A stretch of DNA of 7,127 nucleotides from Balneolales bacterium (GTDB lineage: Bacteria > Bacteroidota > Rhodothermia > Balneolales > Natronogracilivirgulaceae), in the NCBI GenBank assembly GCA_007127695.1, contig SKYW01000146.1, positions 1-7,127 of the forward strand. Direction: 5' to 3'. The translations under genes were made by a program, and so were the position numbers. Under the pieces are notes generated by a model. It saw only the letters and a list, made by a program, of their open reading frames with translations, was not told the DNA's origin and searched no databases. Positions 1-6,044 of this stretch are shown one piece after another; position 1 is the first letter of the stretch, and every line of letters begins with the position of its first letter.

Positions 1-100
1 CGGACTCGAAAAGCATGGTTTCTGCGAGGGTGGTCTTGCCCGAGCCGGAATGCCCGAGCAAGGCGATGTTTCTGATCTTTTTGGGTTGATACACATTCAT
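1..100 (-). CDS. EF-G-like translational GTPase, N-terminal fragment
   Basis: This is the 5' end of a minus-strand gene that runs off the window start. The first 33 codons read MNVYQPKKIRNIALLGHSG and continue SGKTTLAETMLFES. The P-loop (G1) is GHSGSGKT at residues 16-23, directly after the RNIALLG strand, which is how EF-G family proteins begin. Canonical EF-G has AHIDAGKT or AHVDHGKT here. The HSGSGKT form is typical of the EF-G-like paralogue group (often annotated FusA2 or 'elongation factor G-like') rather than the main translocase. The start is fixed by an ATG at 98-100 with a GGAG Shine-Dalgarno 8 nt upstream (109-112). A second ATG further upstream on this strand is out of frame and stops after five codons. 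Only the G1 motif is visible, so another translational GTPase is possible, but the N-terminal context favours EF-G-like. The gene is transcribed divergently from the asparaginase. Confidence 0.75.
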   Translation of the reverse strand, partial: MNVYQPKKIRNIALLGHSGSGKTTLAETMLFES

Positions 101-273
101 GAGCTGTACTCCATTTGAGTTAAAGGCTGGAAAGCAACCTTTTTCAGAATTATAAATTATTTCGTATTAATTTGGTCACAAGCGAAAAGAAATAGTGATG
201 ACGCTTAAAAGTAATGTAGGGCAAAGTAACTTTTTGGAAACCTTTTGGCAATAACATGCGGTAAGCATTTACG
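101..273. promoter_or_regulatory. Divergent AT-rich intergenic region, probable promoters
   Basis: This 173-nt region separates the divergent EF-G-like and asparaginase genes, so promoters for both should lie here. It is clearly more AT-rich than the flanking coding DNA, especially 140-175. Two near matches to the Bacteroidota -7 consensus TAnnTTTG lie on the plus strand: TTAATTTG (167-174, one mismatch) and TAACTTTT (227-234, one mismatch). The second would give a leader of roughly 30 nt to the asparaginase ATG. Neither has a convincing -33 TTTG at the right distance. A short direct repeat of TTTTGG (232-237 and 243-248) precedes the start. I see no RNA gene, riboswitch or small ORF here. 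Confidence 0.4.
109..112 (-). promoter_or_regulatory. Shine-Dalgarno GGAG of the EF-G-like gene
   Basis: Read on the minus strand, GGAG lies 8 nt before the ATG at 98-100. It is the only clear Shine-Dalgarno in the window. The plus-strand genes have AT-rich or featureless leaders, as is common in Bacteroidota. It supports the chosen start of the EF-G-like gene. Confidence 0.55.
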
Positions 274-1278
274 ATGAAACGTATTCTGATCCTGCACACC
301 GGTGGCACAATTACAATGCAACTCATTGATAGTCATAGAGATGATTCCGAATCCGCAATTTCATTCAATCTGGACTTTTTTGATGAGCAAGTGCCGGGCC
401 TGCGGGAGATTGCCGATATGGACTCCAAAACCCTGTTTCTTGAGGACAGTTCCAACATGATTCCGGAGCTGTGGGTGCAGTTGGCGGGTGCTATTGAAGA
501 AAGCTACGGCGATTATGACGGTTTTCTGGTGCTGCATGGCACGGACACCATGGCGTATACGGCGTCTGCCCTCTCCTTTTCCTTTGAAAACCTTTCCAAG
601 CCTGTGGTCTTCACCGGAAGCCAGGTGCCGTTGAGCAACCGTCGCACCGATGCGAGGCGCAACCTGATCAACTCCGTTGAACTGGCTACGCTGAACCTGC
701 CGGAGGTGTGCATCTGTTTCAACGACCGGGTATACCGCGGCAACCGGGCTACCAAGATAAGTATCGGTGATTTTGATGCCTTTGCTTCACCCAACCATCC
801 CGTTCTGGCCGAGTTTGGATTGAATCTGGATATTCGCTCGCAATATCGACCCGGGCTCGATGACTTTCGCAACAGTGCCCTTTTTGACTCCCGCGTGCAG
901 CTTGTAAAACTGTTTCCAGGAATGGATTTTGAGCGGACTATCCCACATGACGCCACAGACGTTCGGGCTCTGGTAATCGAGGCCTATGGAAGCGGGAATT
1001 TGCCGGTTGGCAGCGGTCATTCACTCCTTCCCGCCCTTAAGCGCTATATGGAAAATGACGGTATTGTGATCATTACCTCACAGGCGGTATTTGACGAGGT
1101 GGATCTGGAGAAATACGAAGGCGGACGCCAGGCCAAGAAACTGGGTGCCATACCGGCCGGTGACATGACCACGGAAGCATGCATTACAAAAATCATGTAT
1201 CTTCTTGCTCATCACACCGATATTCAGACCATACGTGATCTGTTCCGTGAAAACATCGCCGGGGAGCGCACACACTGA
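274..1278 (+). CDS. ansA: Type I (cytoplasmic) L-asparaginase
   Basis: The enzyme hydrolyses L-asparagine to aspartate and ammonia in the cytoplasm. It is 334 residues long, the usual length for AnsA, and has no signal peptide. Both asparaginase signatures are present: HTGGTI at residues 8-13 (nucleophile Thr12) and LHGTDTMAYTAS at 87-98 (Thr90 and Asp91). The active-site set is completed by the DSS motif at 58-60 and by Lys161 in YRGNRATK (154-161). The stretches FTGSQVPL (113-120) and DFDAFASPN (166-174) also match AnsA closely. The small C-terminal domain ends with DMTTEACITK (297-306). Against E. coli AnsA from memory, the catalytic residues are kept but Arg240 of its allosteric site is Glu236 here and Cys273 is Ala271, so Asn-dependent activation may differ. 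The ATG at 274 is the first usable start, because an upstream ATG at 254 runs straight into TAA. There is no clear Shine-Dalgarno. The exonuclease gene follows after 39 nt. Confidence 0.95.
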   Translation: MKRILILHTGGTITMQLIDSHRDDSESAISFNLDFFDEQVPGLREIADMDSKTLFLEDSSNMIPELWVQLAGAIEESYGDYDGFLVLHGTDTMAYTASALSFSFENLSKPVVFTGSQVPLSNRRTDARRNLINSVELATLNLPEVCICFNDRVYRGNRATKISIGDFDAFASPNHPVLAEFGLNLDIRSQYRPGLDDFRNSALFDSRVQLVKLFPGMDFERTIPHDATDVRALVIEAYGSGNLPVGSGHSLLPALKRYMENDGIVIITSQAVFDEVDLEKYEGGRQAKKLGAIPAGDMTTEACITKIMYLLAHHTDIQTIRDLFRENIAGERTH

Positions 1279-1317
1279 CCATACGGCACCTCGTGCCATA
1301 ACCAAAACCTGTCACAC

Positions 1318-2034
1318 ATGTTTTTTGTATTTGATATTGAATCCATTCCGGATATCCCCTTTCTGAGGGAGCTGCTGGAATCGCCGCCGGAAGATGAGCA
1401 TGAAATGCTGGAGCGGGCTGCGGAGGAGTTTGGCCGGGGCAAGTCGGGGTTTCTGCCGCCGATGTATCACCAGATGGTATCCTGGGTCGGCCTGTGGGTC
1501 ACGGCATCGGGTGAGCCGCGTCAAAAAGTAGCATGGAATGGTGTGGATGAACGAGAGGGATTGTTATCGCTCATCGACACACTGAGCAGCTATAAGGATT
1601 TTGGGGTCATCCATCACAATGGCAAGGGCTTTGACCTGCCCCTGATCACGTATCGTGCCATGAAACACGGGCTGCAACTGCCCCCCAGGCTGAACGCACA
1701 CGACATACGATACCGCTTCAGCAAACACAATCTTGATTTGATGGATGAATTCAGTAATTTCGGGGCAAGCAGTTTTCCAAAACTCAAACATATCGGTGCG
1801 TTGATAGGTATTCCTATAAAAATGACCGGTGAGGGTAATGAGGTTCTGGACATGTTCCGAAACGGAGACCTCGATCGCATTGAACATTACTGTTATGAGG
1901 ATGTCATGGCCACCTATCTTATCTGGCTGCATCTTCAGTACACCAATAATGAGCTTCAACCAGCCCGTTTTCAGGATCTGCGCAAACGTGCACTGAACAA
2001 GCTAAGAGAGATACAGCAGCAGGCCACTGGTTGA
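1318..2034 (+). CDS. PolB-type 3'-5' exonuclease-domain protein
   Basis: This 238-residue protein has a DnaQ-fold 3'-5' exonuclease domain of the stand-alone type related to the proofreading domain of family B DNA polymerases (DNA_pol_B_exo2-like). The metal-binding motifs are in order. Exo I is FDIES (residues 5-9, Asp6 and Glu8), Exo II is HNGKGFDLP (100-108, Asn101 and Asp106), and Exo III is YCYED (191-195, Tyr191 and Asp195 in YxxxD spacing). Between II and III lie HNLDLMDEFSNFGA (137-150) and KLKHIGALIGIP (155-166), which recur in this family. All acidic residues for two-metal catalysis are present, so the protein should be active on DNA or RNA; the natural substrate is not known from sequence. 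The Exo I motif begins at residue 5, which argues for the ATG at 1318 although no Shine-Dalgarno is visible. No polymerase domain is attached. It lies 39 nt after ansA and may share its transcript. Confidence 0.87.
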   Translation: MFFVFDIESIPDIPFLRELLESPPEDEHEMLERAAEEFGRGKSGFLPPMYHQMVSWVGLWVTASGEPRQKVAWNGVDEREGLLSLIDTLSSYKDFGVIHHNGKGFDLPLITYRAMKHGLQLPPRLNAHDIRYRFSKHNLDLMDEFSNFGASSFPKLKHIGALIGIPIKMTGEGNEVLDMFRNGDLDRIEHYCYEDVMATYLIWLHLQYTNNELQPARFQDLRKRALNKLREIQQQATG

Positions 2035-2097
2035 CATACATAAGAAACAACAAAAGAATGAGGGTATAAAACTTCTCAACACACATAATTCATCATT

Positions 2098-4716
2098 ATG
2101 AAATACAGCTACTTACTATCACTTTTCCTATTCCTTCACTTTTTCTTCTCATCTCCTGCTATCCTTCAAGCGGAAGAGCATGCCGGTTTGAAACCGGGTG
2201 CCTGGTTGATGCTGGGACCGGTTGCGGAACACAATCCGGTATACCATGACGTTGCGGGCATTGACGGCAATGCCTGGACTGTTAAACAGCTTCTGGATAC
2301 GGATCTGGCCCGCTACTCGGAGTGGATACCGGCAGAGGGAGATCCGATTCCATGGTCCTTTGACCGGCAACTTGAATGGAGAAGCGTCACTGTCGACGAG
2401 GAAGGCCTGCTGGGGCTGCCTTCCGGGTCCGATATCCAGCATGATATTTTATGGGTGGCGGGATACGTGGATGCAGACCGGTTTGTGAAAGGATCGCTCA
2501 CCCTGCACAGCCGCGGCATGATGCGGGTATTTCTGAACGGTGAAGAGGTGGCCGTTAAGCGAAACACCCAGTACAGTGATGACGAAGAGGCGGGCAGCAC
2601 AAGCCACTCTTTTGAGATAAGGCAAGGAAAGCATCTGCTGCTGATCAAGCTGGTCCACCCTGCCGGTTCTGAAATACGGGACTGGACATTAAAGGCGTCC
2701 GTTGAGGGCGGGGACCACACCGGATCACTGGCATGGACATTGGATCCGTCCCGAACCGTGTTGCAACGTGACATTTCCAACGCTCCCGGTCCGGCCGGTG
2801 TTTCCATCAGTCCGGACGGCGACCTTGCTGCCGTCCATGTGCGGCAGGCTCTCCCGCCGGACGGTTCCACGGAAACCCGCATCGATATCCGAAAAACGTC
2901 TGACGGCACCCTGTTCCGCCGTTATGCCGGGGGTACGACTGTGACCGGGATGCAGTGGGTGCCTGACGGGCGCCGGTTCAGCTACACAACTTCCGGAAAC
3001 AACGGAACGGATCTGTGGGTTGTGGATCTTGATACCGGTGAGAAAACGCGGCTGATGAAAGATGTAAAGGATTTCACCGGCTACCGCTGGTCCCCTGACG
3101 CTTCGTTTGTGATCTACAGTCTGCGGGAAGAGCACAAGCCTGACAACCATGGGGTCCTTCGGTATCACGGGCTGCAGGATCGCCGTCCGGGCTACCACAG
3201 TCGCACTTTCCTCTATCAGTTGAACGTGCCCGAAGGCACCACACGGCGCCTCACGGCCGGCCTGCTGTCCACCATGCCAGGCAGCATCCATCCATCCGGG
3301 AAAGAAATACTATACATGCGTTCTCACGAAGTTTATGATGAGCGTCCGTATGGGAAAATCGAGTATGTGATCCTTGACCTTCAGACCATGGAAACCGACT
3401 CCCTCTTCTCACTGGATTCCGGGGGTAGCGCCTATTATGCACCCGATGGCAACCGGATCCTGATCCTGGGCGGACCGAATGATTTCGACGGTCTGGGGGT
3501 GAACGTCCCGGATACGGTTCTGGCCAACGACTATGACACCCAGGCGTACCTCTATCACAGGGATTCAGGGGAAACGGAGGCAATCACGCGCACTTTCGCC
3601 CCGTCCATTTCCATGGCCCGATGGGATGAAACCGGGCGGTACATCTTCTTTGTGGTCACCGAGGCGGCTTACGAGCAGGTGTACCGGTATGACACGCGGG
3701 ATCGCACGTTCCGAAAGTATGAAGGTGGCCCGGATGTTGTACATTCGATGAACCTTGCCCGGAACAAGTCCGTGGCGGTGATTAGGGGTTCCGGTGCTTC
3801 CGATTCGCCCAAGGCGTGGGTGATCGATTTTACCAGGCGAAATCCAGAGCCCCGCATGCTTTATGATCCGGGAGCCGAGGCCTATCGCAACATCCGTTTC
3901 GGGGAAGTCAGAAAGTGGACCTTTGAGAGCGAGCGGGGTGAGACGATTGACGGCCACGTGTACTATCCGCCCGATTTTGACGAAAACCGGCAGTATCCCG
4001 TAATCGTGTACTACTACGGCGGCACCACACCGGTTTCCCGTGCCTTTGCCGGCCGGTATCCCAAGGAGGTATACGCATCGAAGGGATACCTGGTGTACGT
4101 AGTGCAACCCAGCGGGGCTATTGGATACGGCCAGGAATTTTCGGCCCGGCACGTGAATGACTGGGGTGAAATTGCGGGCGACGAGATTATTCAGGGCACC
4201 CGTGCTTTCCTGGAGGCGCATCCCTATGCGCATCCAGAGCGTGTCGGCGCCATCGGAGCGTCCTATGGCGGATTCATGACCATGTACCTGCTCACACAGA
4301 CCGATATTTTCGCTGCGGCTGTTTCCCATGCCGGCATCAGCAACCTGGCCAGTTACTGGGGCGAGGGTTTCTGGGGCTACCAGTACAGCGGTGTGGCCAC
4401 GGCCGACAGCTATCCCTGGAACAGGCACGATATTTATGTTGGACGGAGCCCGGTGTTCCACGCCGACCGCATCCACACCCCCCTGCTGCTGGTTACCGGC
4501 ATGTCGGATACGAACGTGCCGCCGGGAGAGAGTCTGCAGATGTTTACCGCGCTCAAGTTGCTGGGACGTGATGTGGCCTTTGTGGCCGTCGAGGACCAGG
4601 ATCACCATATCCTTGATTACAACAAGTATATTCAGTGGAAAGATGCTATATTGTCGTGGTTTGACAAATGGCTTAAGGAAGAGCCGCACTGGTGGGAGGT
4701 CCGTTTTGGGGGTTGA
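2098..4716 (+). CDS. Exported S9-family serine peptidase (DPP/acylaminoacyl-peptidase type)
   Basis: This 872-residue prolyl-oligopeptidase-family enzyme is expected to cleave short peptides in the periplasm or outside the cell. Residues 1-25 are a signal peptide (hydrophobic run 5-23, likely cleavage after AILQA); there is no lipobox Cys. Residues about 30-205 form an extra beta-rich domain, possibly a galactose-binding-like jelly roll (RVFLNGEEV at 143-151). Residues about 220-600 carry PD40-like propeller repeats such as GVSISPDG (234-241), GYRWSPD (328-334) and AYYAPDG (445-451). The catalytic alpha/beta-hydrolase domain covers about 605-862. Ser722 is in GASYGG, Asp804 in GMSDTNVP, and His836 in QDHHI (aligned with EDHGI of DPP4). 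Tyr640 in YYYGG is a likely oxyanion-hole Tyr. SGAIGYG and NDWG (672-690) are typical of the family. The usual GGP after the first strand is GGT here. The start is fixed by an in-frame TAA 12 nt upstream of the ATG. Exact specificity (DPP, acylaminoacyl or oligopeptidase) cannot be read from sequence. Confidence 0.93.
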   Translation: MKYSYLLSLFLFLHFFFSSPAILQAEEHAGLKPGAWLMLGPVAEHNPVYHDVAGIDGNAWTVKQLLDTDLARYSEWIPAEGDPIPWSFDRQLEWRSVTVDEEGLLGLPSGSDIQHDILWVAGYVDADRFVKGSLTLHSRGMMRVFLNGEEVAVKRNTQYSDDEEAGSTSHSFEIRQGKHLLLIKLVHPAGSEIRDWTLKASVEGGDHTGSLAWTLDPSRTVLQRDISNAPGPAGVSISPDGDLAAVHVRQALPPDGSTETRIDIRKTSDGTLFRRYAGGTTVTGMQWVPDGRRFSYTTSGNNGTDLWVVDLDTGEKTRLMKDVKDFTGYRWSPDASFVIYSLREEHKPDNHGVLRYHGLQDRRPGYHSRTFLYQLNVPEGTTRRLTAGLLSTMPGSIHPSGKEILYMRSHEVYDERPYGKIEYVILDLQTMETDSLFSLDSGGSAYYAPDGNRILILGGPNDFDGLGVNVPDTVLANDYDTQAYLYHRDSGETEAITRTFAPSISMARWDETGRYIFFVVTEAAYEQVYRYDTRDRTFRKYEGGPDVVHSMNLARNKSVAVIRGSGASDSPKAWVIDFTRRNPEPRMLYDPGAEAYRNIRFGEVRKWTFESERGETIDGHVYYPPDFDENRQYPVIVYYYGGTTPVSRAFAGRYPKEVYASKGYLVYVVQPSGAIGYGQEFSARHVNDWGEIAGDEIIQGTRAFLEAHPYAHPERVGAIGASYGGFMTMYLLTQTDIFAAAVSHAGISNLASYWGEGFWGYQYSGVATADSYPWNRHDIYVGRSPVFHADRIHTPLLLVTGMSDTNVPPGESLQMFTALKLLGRDVAFVAVEDQDHHILDYNKYIQWKDAILSWFDKWLKEEPHWWEVRFGG

Positions 4717-4760
4717 GCTGTCAGCCAAAAATTCCGATTATATTTTATTCAACCGCGCCA

Positions 4761-4768
4761 TAAATTTG
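4761..4768 (+). promoter_or_regulatory. Putative Bacteroidota-type -7 promoter box TAAATTTG
   Basis: TAAATTTG is an exact match to the TAnnTTTG -7 consensus of Bacteroidota primary sigma factors. It sits in the 80-nt AT-rich gap after the S9 peptidase and ends 28 nt before the ATG at 4797, which predicts a leader of about 20 nt. The -33 element is weak: TTAT at 4738-4741 lies at a plausible distance, but there is no clear TTTG. The box would let the barrel/SPOR pair be transcribed independently of the peptidase. The site is a sequence match only. Confidence 0.5.
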
Positions 4769-4796
4769 CAACCAAGTACAGAAACGCTGATACGAT

Positions 4797-5987
4797 ATGA
4801 AAAAAGCACTTTTAACAGCCATAGCAGTTTTGTTCTTTCTCATACCGGAAGCCAGGGCCGATGATTATCCGTCCAACTGGAGCCTGGACCTTAAGGGAGG
4901 CATCACGTCCGGTTTTTTTACTTTTGACTCAAAAACTACCGCTCAGGGCGGCTTTCAGGTCCGTTATTCGATGAATCCGGTGGTATCGTTTTACGGTGAC
5001 ATGGCGTTTGGCCAGTTCCGGTCGCTGGATTCCATGCAGGGAGTGAACCGTTTTTCGAACGACTATTTTGCCATTGGCCTGGGGGCGCGGATGAATATCC
5101 TTCGCATGCTCACAGGCTTGAATCCGGTGACCGAACGCTTCGGTTTTTATGGAGCAACGGGTATCGGTTTGATGCGCGGTGATGTCAGTGTCAGTGATAC
5201 CAATCTTCCGGGATATTCTGCCCGAAACGCCCCGGTTAATGCGGTTGTATATCGCATTGCAACGGGGGCTGCATACCGGATCAACCGTCGGGTCGATGTG
5301 TTCGTACAGGCCGAATTCAATCACTCTGGCAGTGATCTGCTAGATGGTTATCAGCGTGTGGACGGCGGCAGCACGGGTCGTATCAGCGGTGGTGACTCGT
5401 TTGTCAACACCAGTGCCGGCATCAGCATCAAATTTGGAAGAAGCCAGGTGCGCCATGCCGACTGGCAGCAATATGATCACCGGACCGATCCCCTGGCACG
5501 CTCTCTCCAGGCTGAAATTACCCGTCTTGAAACCGAACTTGACGAGAGGAAACGATCTCAGGAGCAACTGACCCAGCGGCTTCAATCACTGAACCAGACC
5601 ATCAATGAATTCAGTTATTTGATCAATACGGCGCAAAAGGAGGAGTTCAAATTGTACGACAGTCAGCTCTTGAGCCTTCAGAACCGGATGGATATGATGC
5701 AATCCGACATCAACGGCATCACGGAGCGTGTGGAAGTCCAGCAGCCCGTATCCGAAGAAGACAGGTTTTTTGTTGTCGCTTCCGTTTTCCGAAATAGTGA
5801 AAATGCCGAAACGCAGCTGCGCGAAGTCCGGAATGAAGGGTTCGACCAGGCTTCCATTCAGCAGGATCGGCGCCGGAATTACTATCTGGTGACTTACAGC
5901 GGACATACTACGCGGGAAGCGGCCCTTGAGGAAATGCACCGGGTCCGTGCCGATGTAAACCCGGATTCATGGGTCTATGTTAAATAA
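4797..5987 (+). CDS. Outer-membrane beta-barrel / coiled-coil / SPOR-domain protein (first copy)
   Basis: This 396-residue envelope protein has four parts. Residues 1-21 are a signal peptide with an ARA cleavage site. Residues about 27-214 look like a small OmpA-type barrel: alternating hydrophobic/polar strands such as WSLDLKGG (28-35), FQVRYSMNPVVSFYG (53-67), GFYGATGIGLM (116-126), VDVFVQAEFNHS (166-177) and SFVNTSAGISIKFG (201-214), separated by polar loops. Residues about 235-315 are heptad-like, charged and Gln-rich, and probably form a coiled coil. Residues 323-396 form a SPOR domain: RFFVVASVF, then NYYLVTYSG (361-369), a Glu-rich helix, and a final WVYVK strand. SPOR domains are known to bind glycan strands stripped of stem peptides at division septa. 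I infer that the barrel anchors in the outer membrane and the coil spans the periplasm so that SPOR reaches peptidoglycan. A TAnnTTTG box lies 28 nt upstream. A close paralogue follows immediately. The barrel call rests on pattern and loop spacing; the SPOR call is firmer. Confidence 0.83.
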   Translation: MKKALLTAIAVLFFLIPEARADDYPSNWSLDLKGGITSGFFTFDSKTTAQGGFQVRYSMNPVVSFYGDMAFGQFRSLDSMQGVNRFSNDYFAIGLGARMNILRMLTGLNPVTERFGFYGATGIGLMRGDVSVSDTNLPGYSARNAPVNAVVYRIATGAAYRINRRVDVFVQAEFNHSGSDLLDGYQRVDGGSTGRISGGDSFVNTSAGISIKFGRSQVRHADWQQYDHRTDPLARSLQAEITRLETELDERKRSQEQLTQRLQSLNQTINEFSYLINTAQKEEFKLYDSQLLSLQNRMDMMQSDINGITERVEVQQPVSEEDRFFVVASVFRNSENAETQLREVRNEGFDQASIQQDRRRNYYLVTYSGHTTREAALEEMHRVRADVNPDSWVYVK

Positions 5988-5990
5988 GTG

Positions 5991-5998
5991 TTTATTTG
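5991..5998 (+). promoter_or_regulatory. Weak candidate -7 box TTTATTTG before the second barrel/SPOR gene
   Basis: TTTATTTG matches TAnnTTTG at five of six fixed positions and lies 46 nt before the ATG at 6045, in the 57-nt gap between the two paralogues. No -33 element is evident. It also overlaps a possible upstream in-frame translation start, so it could equally be a chance match within an operon. Confidence 0.2.
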
Positions 5999-6044
5999 TA
6001 TGTGCAACCCTGCCCGTGAACATAACACACCACCGGCCGCAATC

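Noticed and set aside
1285..1297. Inverted repeat GGCAC-CTC-GTGCC between ansA and the exonuclease as a terminator
   Set aside because: The stem is only 5 bp with a 3-nt loop and no T-run follows, so termination is unlikely. A minor RNA hairpin in the intergenic leader remains possible.
2031..2070. TTGACA (2031-2036) and TATAAA (2065-2070) as a sigma70-type promoter for the peptidase
   Set aside because: The spacing is 28 nt instead of about 17, and the TTGACA overlaps the stop codon of the exonuclease gene. It is probably chance in AT-rich DNA.
3565..4728. Open frame of 387 codons on the minus strand inside the S9 peptidase gene
   Set aside because: It is antisense to a coding sequence with clear catalytic motifs. 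Its translation shows no recognisable domain and it has no promoter or ribosome-binding site. It arises from the codon bias of the sense gene.
4715..4747. GCTGTCAGC followed by A/T-rich sequence after the peptidase stop as a terminator
   Set aside because: The palindrome leaves a 1-nt loop, which cannot form a stable hairpin, and the downstream T-run is interrupted.
4328..4864. Plus-strand open frame of 178 codons bridging the peptidase end and the barrel gene start
   Set aside because: It is out of frame with two well-supported genes, has a low-complexity Arg/Cys/Pro/Thr-rich translation, and covers the likely promoter.
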